From Microbacterium sp. LWH13-1.2 (lineage in GTDB: Bacteria > Actinomycetota > Actinomycetes > Actinomycetales > Microbacteriaceae), in the NCBI RefSeq assembly GCF_038397735.1, contig NZ_CP151635.1:682001-746000 (forward strand): DNA of 64,000 bases, in the 5' to 3' direction. Both the position numbers and the translations under genes were made by a program. The notes beneath the pieces were generated by a model, which had not been told where the DNA came from, made no database searches, and was given only the letters and a program-made list of their open reading frames with translations. Shown in pieces: positions 27,801 to 37,125 of this stretch; the stretch's first letter is position 1; each line of letters begins with the position of its first letter.

Positions 27801-27925
27801 TGATCGTGCTCACCACCTCGGAGCGTTCGAACGTGCTGAAGATCAAGCCGCCGCTCTGTCTGACGGTCGAGAGCGCCGATCATGTTGTCGCGGTGCTGGA
27901 TCGAGTGCTCTCCGAAGGATGGTGA
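24851..27925 (+). CDS. Trifunctional-like fusion: APH-type kinase, M23-like domain, class III aminotransferase
   Basis: 1024 aa from a GTG. Residues about 1-330 are an aminoglycoside-phosphotransferase/choline-kinase-like domain with IHGDLTDDNVT (Brenner motif HGDxxxxN) and VVLDLGDLGLGWR. Then an acidic Pro/Glu linker (340-395). The middle domain (about 395-570) resembles an M23 peptidase barrel but lacks the His/Asp zinc ligands. Residues about 590-1024 are an ornithine-type PLP aminotransferase, with the Schiff-base Lys in TIAKPMGNGFPIGG and VLLVNSGSEAVDLGIRLAQA. The domain order matches described bacterial ethanolamine-phosphate phospho-lyase-like fusions; substrate not proven. Confidence 0.88.
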   Translation: MSDGAGLVRPDISTDDAALIARECYGVEAVATELGSNQDRNFVLVEPDGSRSVLRVDNPVFGDDARAAQHAALDAYRAAGVRVPAVLPGLDGQLTQRWRGFAVRRSEFAAGEPMVDAGYLAPVVLAEFGALAAASVNALAGLAHPGLERDQMWDMRVAYAQISALAPAVTEAELRSRVRTAAEDAHKALSIVAAALPVQPIHGDLTDDNVTGRRGADSRLHPHVVLDLGDLGLGWRVAELAVCVSSMLHHEPERPLRALDTIAAFHADAPLSRDEALAVWPLVVLRAALLVASGWRQLEIDGDNEYARERIAGEQAIFDAATAVPLAEATELVLDRLGFDAPVFEIPVVAAPEDGTPEPEIPGAETPEADTSGGEDSAHEEPEQEAPRPDGPGPISELAPLLPELDGRIVVVDPGVESDELDAGRWTAPDAEAALIAGAHAQGARAAVVPYGMYRLTRTTIDTPHAAATWPVETEVHVAPGPSSRMIAPVEGDLKITDGSVRITIDGGWELDLRGPDFEPTRNGRVEKGESIGRLAASFEIRTLVVGLRRADAPSLPAVATAAHLVTPDRVDAWRRFTADPAALLGLASHAQHDGADDELRRRERIFAEAQERYYEHPPQIERGWRHHLVDTTGRSYIDMVNNVAGLGHGHPKVAAAANRQLKTLATNSRFLFRDLAEYSERLIALMPEGSGLDTVLLVNSGSEAVDLGIRLAQAATDRRSVVALREAYHGWTMASDAVTTSAYDNPQALETRPDWVHVADAPNSFRGTYRGDDTAERYLADLAEDLDGLAADGRDVAAFLCESVLGNAGGVLLPDGYLAGAYDLVRARGGLCIADEVQVGFGRMGSSFWGFEQSRVVPDIVTIAKPMGNGFPIGGVITSRRIADALSSQGQFFSSAGGSTLSCRVGLAVLDAMVEDDLQANAREVGARLAASLRALAHRHPLVGPVHGEGLYLGVELVRDRDSMEPASAEAAAICERMRELGVIVLTTSERSNVLKIKPPLCLTVESADHVVAVLDRVLSEGW

Positions 27926-27937
27926 TCGCGGTGGTCT

Positions 27938-27956
27938 TCGAATCCCGTGAGGATTC
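27938..27956 (+). terminator. Short hairpin after the aminotransferase gene
   Basis: CGAATCC-CGTGA-GGATTCG is a 7-bp perfect inverted repeat 12 bp after the stop, with no T tract. It may be a weak terminator or a regulator site for the downstream permease gene. The following 27957-28081 is AT-richer than its surroundings (TGTTAAATGCGTATTTCGAA) and probably holds the permease promoter. Confidence 0.4.
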
Positions 27957-28081
27957 GGCATGTTAAATGCGTATTTCGAATCAGATCCGCTCTTCCGCTG
28001 ACGATTATCCCGGGTACATACTGAGCGTCAGCGTCGGATCGCCCGAAGTCCGACCCATGCGCTGTTCCCGAAGGAGTACTC

Positions 28082-29515
28082 ATGGCCACGCCCGTCAAGA
28101 CGAAGCCCCTCGCGCAGGGTGGGGGAACCCTTCGCCGCAACCTCGGCCTCTGGGCGATCGTCGGTCTCGGACTCGGCTACATGACGCCGACCGTCGTCTT
28201 CGACACGTTCGGCATGGTGGCTCGCGACACGGACAACGTCGTCCCCGCCGCGTACCTGGTCGCTCTCGTCGTGATGGTCTTCACCGCGATCAGCTACGGC
28301 AAGATCTCCAGCGCCATCCCGAGCGCGGGATCGGCCTACACCTACGTCCGCGAATCCATCCACCCGAACCTCGGTTTCATGGTCGGCTGGACCTCGCTGA
28401 TCGACTACGTGCTGCTCCCGATGGTCAACTGCCTCATCATCCGCAGCTACCTCGAGGCGCTGTTCCCCGACATCCCCGGCTGGATCTGGGTGGTGCTCTA
28501 CTGCATCCTCGTGACGAGCATCATCTACATGACCATGCGCGGTACATCGAACATGAACATGATCCTGCTCGTGTTCTCGATCGTCGTGATGGTCGTGTTC
28601 GTCGTGATGGTCGTCGCCCAGCTCCTGCGCGGCGAAGGAGCGGCCACGATCGCCTCGGCCGCCCCGTTCATCCACGACGGTGCGACGATCAGCGCGGTGC
28701 TTATGGGAGCCACGATCGTCTGCTTCTCCTTCATCGGCTTCGATGCGGTGACGATGTACGCCGAGGAGGCGAAGGACCCGAAGATCATGCCGAAGGCGAT
28801 CCTGCTCACGGTGCTGCTCGGCGGAGCGATCTTCCTCGTGGCCGCGTACGTGACGCAGCTGCGGTTCCCGGACTGGAACGAGTTCGCCCCCGGTGGCGAC
28901 ATGCAGTACGTCGAGGACTCCACGCTGCCGATCATCGGCAACCTCGTCGGGGGCGACGTGCTCATGGCCGTCCTGACGGCGGCCGGCTTCTGCGCGACCC
29001 TGGCGTCCGGTCTCGCCTCGCACGCATCGGTGTCGCGCATGCTGCTGGTGATGGGACGCAACAACGTGCTTCCGCAGAAGGCGTTCGGCTACATCAACCC
29101 GCGCACCCACACGCCGACCTTCAACATCGTGCTGGTGGGAGCCATCTCACTGCTGGCGATCCCGTTCACCCTCGAGCTGATCGCGGCCTGGATCAACTAC
29201 GGCGCACTGATCGCCTTCACCTTCGTGAACATCTCGGTGATCGCCTGGTTCGCGATCCGCAAGGGGCGGCGCCACACACCGCGCGACATCTTCTCGTACA
29301 TCGTGATGCCGGGCATCGGCATGCTGCTGACGGGACTCCTGTGGGTGAACCTGCACGCCGATGCCCTCACCGGAGGCCTCATCTGGACGGCTATCGGCCT
29401 GATCTACCTCGCCGTGATCACGAAGGGCTTCCGCAAGAGGGTGGTCGCGTTCGACGAGAACCAGCCGGTGACCGGTTTCAACAAGGTCGTGAGGGCACCT
29501 GTCGACGAGAGCTGA
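28082..29515 (+). CDS. APC superfamily amino acid/amine permease
   Basis: 477-aa membrane transporter with about 12 helices. The N-terminal motif GLWAIVGLGLGYMTPTVVFDTFG and SAIPSAGSAYTYV are typical of the amino acid-polyamine-organocation family. FSFIGFDAVTMYAEEAKDP is the conserved helix 6 to loop segment. It follows the aminotransferase fusion by 157 bp on the same strand, so it may import the amine handled by that enzyme; that link is inference. A strong terminator follows. Confidence 0.9.
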   Translation: MATPVKTKPLAQGGGTLRRNLGLWAIVGLGLGYMTPTVVFDTFGMVARDTDNVVPAAYLVALVVMVFTAISYGKISSAIPSAGSAYTYVRESIHPNLGFMVGWTSLIDYVLLPMVNCLIIRSYLEALFPDIPGWIWVVLYCILVTSIIYMTMRGTSNMNMILLVFSIVVMVVFVVMVVAQLLRGEGAATIASAAPFIHDGATISAVLMGATIVCFSFIGFDAVTMYAEEAKDPKIMPKAILLTVLLGGAIFLVAAYVTQLRFPDWNEFAPGGDMQYVEDSTLPIIGNLVGGDVLMAVLTAAGFCATLASGLASHASVSRMLLVMGRNNVLPQKAFGYINPRTHTPTFNIVLVGAISLLAIPFTLELIAAWINYGALIAFTFVNISVIAWFAIRKGRRHTPRDIFSYIVMPGIGMLLTGLLWVNLHADALTGGLIWTAIGLIYLAVITKGFRKRVVAFDENQPVTGFNKVVRAPVDES

Positions 29516-29543
29516 GCGCCGCGAGCGCAGAACGCGGGATGCA

Positions 29544-29579
29544 GAAGAGCCGCCTACCCCGGGAGGGAGGCGGCTCTTC
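29544..29579. terminator. Bidirectional terminator
   Basis: Perfect 12-bp stem GAAGAGCCGCCT / AGGCGGCTCTTC with a 12-nt loop, between the stops of convergent APC permease and gdhA. It can serve both directions; T/A tracts are short. Confidence 0.85.
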
Positions 29580-29605
29580 CGTCATGTGCGGCAGGTGAGC
29601 GGGAG

Positions 29606-31057
<1,452 letters not shown>

Positions 31058-31059
31058 TC

Positions 31060-31065
31060 ACTCTA
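31060..31065 (-). promoter_or_regulatory. Putative -10 box of gdhA
   Basis: TAGAGT on the minus strand, 84 bp before the gdhA start. The -35 region coincides with the CRP/GlxR-like palindrome, which would make binding there repressive. No good -35 hexamer is visible. Confidence 0.35.
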
Positions 31066-31078
31066 GCGGGCACGCCGA

Positions 31079-31094
31079 TGTGAGGGATCTCACA
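31079..31094. promoter_or_regulatory. CRP/GlxR-type operator upstream of gdhA
   Basis: TGTGAGGGATCTCACA matches the TGTGA-N6-TCACA consensus perfectly on both arms and is also an exact palindrome over 16 bp. It lies between the ppc stop (31128) and the gdhA start (30976). In corynebacteria gdh is a known target of the CRP homologue GlxR, so the position is biologically sensible. Binding is not proven. Confidence 0.65.
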
Positions 31095-31127
31095 CCGGAA
31101 TGCACGCGATGACGACGACGAGGTGGC

Positions 31128-33815
31128 TCACCCGGTGTTCTGCAGACCCGCTGCGACGCCGCTCACGGAGAGCAGGAGCAGGCGCCGCTGTTCCTCATCG
31201 GCACCGGATCCGGTCGCCTCCGCCGGGTCGCGCAGCGCACGCAGGGCGCGCAGCTGCAGCAGCGACAGCGCGTCGACGTAAGGGGTGCGCAGCTGCACGG
31301 CGCGCTGCAGGATCGGCTTGTTCTCGAGCAGTCCGACACCGCCGGTGAGGCGGATCACCCATTTGCGCGTGAGTGTCATCTCGTCGAGCACGAGCTGGGC
31401 GAGGTCGTCGCGGTCGCCCAGCGCCAGATACTGGCGGGCGATGCGCTCGTCGGTCTTCGCGAGACTCATCGCGACGTTGTCGATCATGGTGCGAAGCAGC
31501 GGCCAGTCGCGGTACGCCTCGATGAGACGGGCCTCGTCGCCGACGGCGGCCAGCGCCGTGCCGAGACCGAACCAGCCGGCGAGGTTGATGCGCGCCTGCG
31601 TCCACGCGAACACCCACGGGATGGCCCGGAGGTCTTCGAGCGACTCGACGGAGAGTCCTCGTCGCGCGGGCCGCGAGCCGAGCGCGAGCAGACCGATCTC
31701 CTCCATCGGGGTGACCGTTGCGAACCAGGGCGCGAAGCCCTCGGCCTTCACGAGCGAGAAGAAGCGCTCACGCGAGGAGCGGTCCATCACCGAGGCGATG
31801 TCCGCGAACCGCGCTGCGGCATCGCTGGTGTGCTTCTCGACCGTCGGCGACGACGCGAGCAGGGTCGCTGCGGCGACCTGGTCGATGTGGCGCATCGCGA
31901 TCGCGGGCTCGCCGTAGCGGGCGAAGATGACCTCGCCCTGCTCGGTGAGCTTGAAGCGACCGTCGACCGAGTGCGGCGGCTGCGCGAGGATCGCCGAGTT
32001 GGCGGGTCCGCCACCGCGACCGAGGGCACCGCCGCGGCCGTGGAACAGGGTCAGCTCGATGTCCGACTCCTGCGCCCACAGGGCGATCTTCTCCTGCGCC
32101 TCGTACAGGGCGAGGTTGGCGGCGACGGGGCCGACGTCCTTCGACGAGTCGGAGTACCCGAGCATCACCTCGAGGCGGTTGCCGGTGGCGGCCATCCTCT
32201 CCTGGAACTCGGGGAACGTGACCGCCTCGGCGAGGATATCGGGAGCGGCCTGGAGGTCGGCGAAGGTCTCGAACAGCGGGACGACGTCGAGCACCGGTGC
32301 GTCGTCGCCGAGTGCATGCCGCGCGAGCGCGTAGACGTTCGCGAGGTCTGAGGCCGCCTGTGTGAACGACACGACGTAGCGGCCGGCAGCTCGGAGGCCT
32401 CGGTCGCGCTGGATCTCGGCGATCGCACGGAAGACCTCGAGCACCTCCTCGGTCTGCGCGCTGATGGCCTCGCCGCTCGCGAGCTCCGCCAGAGCCTTCG
32501 CATGCACCTGCGAATGCTGACGCACCTCGAGCTCGGTGAGGTGGAAGCCGTACGTCTCCACCTGCCAGATCAGGTGCTGCACGCCTCCGAAGGCGTGGCG
32601 CTTCGCACCCGCGTCCGACAGCGACGACTGCACGGCGCGGAGGTCGGCGAGGAGCTCTTCGGGGCGGGCATATCGCTGCTCCTCGCCTCGGCGGGTCGCG
32701 GCGACGCGGTGGGCGAGCGCGAGCAGTACCCGTCGGTGCGGCTCGCCGGGGGAGCGGGCTCCGAGCTCCGCGGCGCTGCGCGGGTCCGCGGCGGCGAAGT
32801 CGTCCCACAGCGCCGACACGGCCGCGCTCGCAGGAGTGTCCTCGGCGTCGAGCGTGAGCGTGCGGCCGATGCGGTCGAGCGCACGCTCGAGACCGCGCAG
32901 CACATGATCCGAGGCGATCTGAGAGGCCTCGCGCGTGACGGATGCCGTGACGAAGGGGTTTCCGTCGCGGTCGCCGCCGACCCACGAGCCGATCCGCACG
33001 AAGGCGGGTACCACGGGCTCGGTGGCACCCGAGTCATCGCCGCGCAGAGCGTCGTCGATGCGGCGGTACACGTGGGGAACCGTGGTGAACAGGGTCTCGT
33101 CGAACACGCCCATGACCGTGCGGACCTCATCGGTCGGCGACGGCTTCTCGGCGCGCAGCGGGGCGGTGCGCCAGAGGGTGTCGATCTCCTCCAGCATCCG
33201 ACGGCGGGCGCGGTGCTCCTCGGAGCCGCCCTCGCTCGCGGAGTCGTGCTGTGTGAGCAGCTCGGACAGGCGACGGATGCTCGACGACACCGCCCGGCGA
33301 CGGGCTTCGGTCGGGTGAGCGGTGAAGACGGGGTGGAAGCGCAGGCCCTGCAGGCGACGGAGTGCCTCGTCATCGCCGACCTCGGTCTTCAGACGGGCGT
33401 ATGCCGTGGCGACCGTGTCGGCGGCATCTTCACGGCCGGGCTGGCCCGCGCGCTCGCGGAGGACTCGCACGCGCTGATGCTCCTCGGCGAGGTTGACCAG
33501 GTGGAAGTAGCACGTGAACGCCCGTGCGACCTCGTCGGCGCGGGCGATGCTGAAGGATCCGGCGATCGCTGCAGCACGCTCGAACGCGTCGGACGTCTCT
33601 TCGTCGTAGGCCTGGATGGTGGCCAGGCGCAGCTTCTCGACGTCCTCGAAGAGGTCATCGCCGCCGGCTTCTCGCAGCACCTGGCCGAGAAGGGCGCCGA
33701 GCATCCTGACGTCGGAGCGCATCGCGTCCGGGATGCCGCGGCCCGCTTCGAAACGGCCGATGATGCGGATGGCCGAGGTGTCGGTGGGCTCGGGGAAGGT
33801 GTGTTCGGGGGTCAC
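31128..33815 (-). CDS. ppc: Phosphoenolpyruvate carboxylase
   Basis: Anaplerotic carboxylation of PEP to oxaloacetate, replenishing the TCA cycle and feeding glutamate synthesis beside gdhA. 895 aa from a GTG at 33815. Catalytic blocks: FHPVFTAHPTEARRR with the active-site His, YSDSSKDVGPVAANLALY, and the Gly-rich LFHGRGGALGRGGGPANSAI. C-terminus ends in the family's NTG. Start selection: the GTG gives a typical N-terminus (TPEHTFPEP), no ribosome site is evident and the message may be leaderless. An ATG at 33857 is an alternative. Confidence 0.95.
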   Translation of the reverse strand: MTPEHTFPEPTDTSAIRIIGRFEAGRGIPDAMRSDVRMLGALLGQVLREAGGDDLFEDVEKLRLATIQAYDEETSDAFERAAAIAGSFSIARADEVARAFTCYFHLVNLAEEHQRVRVLRERAGQPGREDAADTVATAYARLKTEVGDDEALRRLQGLRFHPVFTAHPTEARRRAVSSSIRRLSELLTQHDSASEGGSEEHRARRRMLEEIDTLWRTAPLRAEKPSPTDEVRTVMGVFDETLFTTVPHVYRRIDDALRGDDSGATEPVVPAFVRIGSWVGGDRDGNPFVTASVTREASQIASDHVLRGLERALDRIGRTLTLDAEDTPASAAVSALWDDFAAADPRSAAELGARSPGEPHRRVLLALAHRVAATRRGEEQRYARPEELLADLRAVQSSLSDAGAKRHAFGGVQHLIWQVETYGFHLTELEVRQHSQVHAKALAELASGEAISAQTEEVLEVFRAIAEIQRDRGLRAAGRYVVSFTQAASDLANVYALARHALGDDAPVLDVVPLFETFADLQAAPDILAEAVTFPEFQERMAATGNRLEVMLGYSDSSKDVGPVAANLALYEAQEKIALWAQESDIELTLFHGRGGALGRGGGPANSAILAQPPHSVDGRFKLTEQGEVIFARYGEPAIAMRHIDQVAAATLLASSPTVEKHTSDAAARFADIASVMDRSSRERFFSLVKAEGFAPWFATVTPMEEIGLLALGSRPARRGLSVESLEDLRAIPWVFAWTQARINLAGWFGLGTALAAVGDEARLIEAYRDWPLLRTMIDNVAMSLAKTDERIARQYLALGDRDDLAQLVLDEMTLTRKWVIRLTGGVGLLENKPILQRAVQLRTPYVDALSLLQLRALRALRDPAEATGSGADEEQRRLLLLSVSGVAAGLQNTG

Positions 33816-33890
33816 CGTTCGAGAGTATCCCGGGTCGGGGTGGTGCTCGGAACGCATGACGATCCGAGACGCTCGCGGCGACCGGCGAAC

Positions 33891-33896
33891 TACCAT
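33891..33896 (+). promoter_or_regulatory. Putative -10 box for a leaderless nhaA message
   Basis: TACCAT lies 7-12 bp before the ATG at 33904, the distance expected if transcription begins at or next to the start codon. There is no ribosome site at proper spacing. Only 88 bp separate the ppc and nhaA starts, so their promoters are interleaved. Confidence 0.35.
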
Positions 33897-33903
33897 GGAG
33901 GGG

Positions 33904-35070
33904 ATGCGAATCTCCGCGAACCCCCTCCGCGGGCAGCAGTTCCCTGCTGTCCTCCTCCTCGTCGCCGCAGGCCTCGGTCTGCTGCTGGCGAATCTCCCCA
34001 CGCATGACGCGCTCGCCGCGGTGCTCGACTTCCACATCGCGGTGCCCGGCACCTCTCTCGACCTCTCGATCGAGCACTGGGTGTCCGACGGGCTCCTCGC
34101 GGTGTTCTTCCTCGTGGTCGCGATCGAGCTGCGTCACGAACTCACGCACGGAGAGCTGGATTCGCCGCGCAAGGCCGTGCAGCCGGCGATCGCCGCCGCG
34201 GGCGGTGTGCTGGTGCCGATCGCGGTCTACCTGCTCATCGCCGGAGACTCGGCGACCGCCACCGGATGGCCGATCCCCACTGCGACCGACATCGCCTTCG
34301 CACTCGGTGTGCTCGCGATGTTCGGCAAGGGGCTGCCCTCGACCGTGCGGGTGTTCCTGTTGGCGCTGGCGATCCTCGACGACATCATCGGCATCATCTT
34401 CATCGCCGTGCTCTTCGCGCACGACGTGCAGTGGCTGCTGCTCGTCCTCGCCGTGGTCGCGGTCGCGCTGTTCTGGGTCCTCAGCCGCGCACTGCATGCG
34501 AAGGGGCACGCCGCGATCGCCGTCGCGATGGTCGTCGTCGGAGTCGTGGTCTGGGGATTGGTCGCCGCGTCCGGCATCCATGCCACGATCGCGGGAGTCA
34601 TGCTGGGCCTCGTGATGTCGCCGGTTCCCGCCGCGCGCACCCGTCACGCCCTCGAGCCCACCGTCAACGGGGCGATCCTGCCGGTGTTCGCGTTCGTCGC
34701 CGCGTTCGTGGTGATTCCCGCCCTCGCACCCTCCGAGCTCTCGCCGGCTTTCTGGGGCATCGTGGTCGCCCTTCCGGTCGGCAAGATCCTCGGCATCTCG
34801 CTGTTCGGCTGGATCGCGATGCGTATCCGACCCCGGGGGTCGGCTCCCGCGCTGCCGTTCGGCGACATCCTGGCGGCCGGTGCCCTGGGCGGGATCGGAT
34901 TCACGGTCTCGCTGCTTCTCGCCAATCTCGCCTTCGCGTCGGATGCGGGCGTCCGCGACCAGGCGATCCTCGGCGTGCTCGTCGGCTCGCTCATCGCGCT
35001 CGTCCTGTCCGGGGTGATCGTGTCGCTTCGCGCCCGCTCCTATCGTCGGCTGAGCGCCGCGACATCCTGA
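33904..35070 (+). CDS. nhaA: Na+/H+ antiporter NhaA
   Basis: 388-aa antiporter that exports Na+ (and Li+) in exchange for protons, giving pH and salt homeostasis. The essential Asp pair is in LALAILDDIIGIIFIAVLF; TATDIAFALGVLAMFG and the conserved GGIGFTVSLLLANLAF near the C-terminus are present. About 12 helices. ATG at 33904 is preferred over 33895 because the longer form adds only MEG and neither has a spaced ribosome site. Divergent from ppc; mazG follows by 19 bp. Confidence 0.94.
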   Translation: MRISANPLRGQQFPAVLLLVAAGLGLLLANLPTHDALAAVLDFHIAVPGTSLDLSIEHWVSDGLLAVFFLVVAIELRHELTHGELDSPRKAVQPAIAAAGGVLVPIAVYLLIAGDSATATGWPIPTATDIAFALGVLAMFGKGLPSTVRVFLLALAILDDIIGIIFIAVLFAHDVQWLLLVLAVVAVALFWVLSRALHAKGHAAIAVAMVVVGVVVWGLVAASGIHATIAGVMLGLVMSPVPAARTRHALEPTVNGAILPVFAFVAAFVVIPALAPSELSPAFWGIVVALPVGKILGISLFGWIAMRIRPRGSAPALPFGDILAAGALGGIGFTVSLLLANLAFASDAGVRDQAILGVLVGSLIALVLSGVIVSLRARSYRRLSAATS

Positions 35071-35089
35071 CGACGTTCGAGGAGGAACA

Positions 35090-35749
35090 GTGACCGCAGA
35101 CCAGGAACGCGATCCGCTGCGCGAGGCCGCAGAGACCATGCGCGCGGTGCGCGAACGGTGCGTCTGGTCGCAGCGGATCACCCATCACGACCTCGTGCCG
35201 TACCTGATCGAGGAGTCGCACGAGGTCATCGACGCCGTCGAGACCGGCACGCGGGCCGACCTGCGTGAAGAACTCGGCGACCTGCTGTGGCAGGTGCTGT
35301 TCCATGCGGCCATCGCCGCACAGGATCCCGACGACCCGTTCGACATCGACGACGTCGCCGACACGCTGACCGAGAAGATGGTCCGTCGGCACCCGCACGT
35401 CTTCGCGGGTGAGACCGCGACCACCCCCGACGAGGTGCTCGTGCACTGGAACGCGGCGAAGGCGGCCGAGAAGCGCACGAGGAAGAGCGTGCTCGACGGA
35501 GTTCCGCGAGGGATGCCGGCGCTGGCACTCGCGCAGAAGATCGTCGGACGAGCGGCAGGAGCGGGCGTGGAGGTCGGAGGGCCGACCGACGGCGCCGTGA
35601 CCGCACCCACGACCGAGGCGGAGCTCGGCGACGCTCTGCTCGGGCTCGTCGCTGTGGCGCGAACCGAGGGGTGGGACGCCGAGAGGGCGCTGCGCGAGCG
35701 GCTCCGCGGGCTCGAAGCCGACGTCCGCGACGCCGAATCCGGCGCCTGA
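35090..35749 (+). CDS. mazG: MazG nucleoside triphosphate pyrophosphohydrolase
   Basis: 219-aa house-cleaning NTP pyrophosphatase that hydrolyses non-canonical or excess (d)NTPs to NMP and PPi. Metal-binding helices are visible: LIEESHEVIDAVETG and REELGDLLWQVLFHA. A second, shorter lobe around GDALLGLVAVAR is present. GTG start preceded by GGAGGAAC. In mycobacteria mazG lies between mfd and eno; the same order holds here, with other genes inserted. Confidence 0.94.
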   Translation: MTADQERDPLREAAETMRAVRERCVWSQRITHHDLVPYLIEESHEVIDAVETGTRADLREELGDLLWQVLFHAAIAAQDPDDPFDIDDVADTLTEKMVRRHPHVFAGETATTPDEVLVHWNAAKAAEKRTRKSVLDGVPRGMPALALAQKIVGRAAGAGVEVGGPTDGAVTAPTTEAELGDALLGLVAVARTEGWDAERALRERLRGLEADVRDAESGA

Positions 35750-35787
35750 CGCCACGGGCCACCCTTCCGACCTGGAAAGATGGGGGC

Positions 35788-37065
35788 GTGGCTACTGTGA
35801 ACCCGCCGCGCGGCATGCGCGACATCCTCCCCGCCGACAAGGCCCGCCGCGAGCGCGTCCTCTCCGTCATCCGCGATCGGTACCGGTCGCACGGATTCGA
35901 CGAGATCGAGACTCCCGCGCTCGAGGAGTACTCGCGACTGCACGCCGGCATCGGCGGCGACAATGAGAAGCTCGCCTACAACGTCCTGCGCCGTGGCCTC
36001 GACGCCGAGGCGATCCGGGAGGCGGCCGACGACCAGGGCGCACTCGCAGACCTCGGACTCCGCTATGACCTCACCGTGCCGCTCGCGCGGTTCTACGCGA
36101 GCAACCGCGCTCAGCTGCCCGGTGTCTTCCGCGCCATCCAGATCGGCCCGGTGTGGCGTGCGGAGCGCCCGCAGAAGGGCCGCTACCGCCAGTTCGTGCA
36201 GTGCGACATCGACATCATCGGCGATGACTCCGCGCGCGCCGAGGCAGAGCTCATGGTCGCCTCGCTCGACGCCGTCGACGCGCTCGGACTCGAGGGCGCG
36301 ACCGTGCGCATCAACGACCGGCGCGCGCTTGACTGGATGCTCGACAGCTTCGGCTTCACCGCCGACGAGCGGCCCGGCGTGCTGATCACGATCGACAAGC
36401 TCGACAAGATCGGCCCGGAGGGGGTCGCGACGGAGCTGCGCGAGCGCGGTGCCGCCGCATCCGCCGTCGACGCGTTCGAGGAGTTCCTGCGCCGCCCGCA
36501 GACCATGGAGTACAACCCGTTCGGCGAGCGCCAGATCCGCAAGGCGCTGCCCGAGAATGCGCCGGATGAGCTCGTCGGGCACCTGGTCGGCATCGGCGAG
36601 GCCGTCGCCGCCGGACGCGGGGCGACCGACATCCCGCTGGTTTTCGATCCCTTCCTCGTTCGCGGCATGGGCTACTACACCGGCACGATCTTCGAGCTCG
36701 CGCACCCCTCGGTCTCGTACTCGCTGGGCGGGGGAGGGCGTTACGACGGCATGATCGGGCGCTTCCTCGGCCAGCAGGTTCCCGCTGTCGGGTTCTCGCT
36801 CGGCTTCGAGAGGCTCGTCGATCTCGTGACGGCGGGAGCGGATGCCGCCGAGCGCGCCGTGGTGCTGATCCACGACGCGGACGTGCCGGTCGTCGAGCTC
36901 GTGACCCATAAGGCCGCGCTCGTGGCGACAGGTGCCAGGGTCCGGGTGGAACGGCGCACGAAGAACGTCAAGGCGCTGCTCGAGCGCTCGGCCGCCGACG
37001 GGTACACGGAGTTCGCGACCGTCTCCGCGGGTGCGTCTCAGCTGGAGCTGAAGCCCCTGTCATGA
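35788..37065 (+). CDS. hisS: Histidyl-tRNA synthetase
   Basis: Class II aminoacyl-tRNA synthetase charging tRNA-His. 425 aa from the GTG at 35788 (VATVNPPRGMRD); a second GTG at 35797 is equally possible. Motif 2 region VWRAERPQKGRYRQFVQCDI, histidine-specific loop LVRGMGYYTGTIFE, motif 3 GGGGRYDGMIGRFLG then FSLGFERL, and the C-terminal anticodon-binding domain from about residue 330. GLRYDLTVPLARF is the conserved block before motif 2. Full length, no defects seen. Confidence 0.95.
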   Translation: MATVNPPRGMRDILPADKARRERVLSVIRDRYRSHGFDEIETPALEEYSRLHAGIGGDNEKLAYNVLRRGLDAEAIREAADDQGALADLGLRYDLTVPLARFYASNRAQLPGVFRAIQIGPVWRAERPQKGRYRQFVQCDIDIIGDDSARAEAELMVASLDAVDALGLEGATVRINDRRALDWMLDSFGFTADERPGVLITIDKLDKIGPEGVATELRERGAAASAVDAFEEFLRRPQTMEYNPFGERQIRKALPENAPDELVGHLVGIGEAVAAGRGATDIPLVFDPFLVRGMGYYTGTIFELAHPSVSYSLGGGGRYDGMIGRFLGQQVPAVGFSLGFERLVDLVTAGADAAERAVVLIHDADVPVVELVTHKAALVATGARVRVERRTKNVKALLERSAADGYTEFATVSAGASQLELKPLS

Positions 37066-37125
37066 GGTTCAGGGAGCTCGGACGCCGTTCACGCGGCGTT
37101 CACGCCGGTCGGGTCGAATCGGCGC

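Noticed and set aside
24851..27925. Two separate genes instead of one fusion
   Set aside because: The frame is continuous through the linker with no stop, start or ribosome site, and the order of domains matches known fusions.
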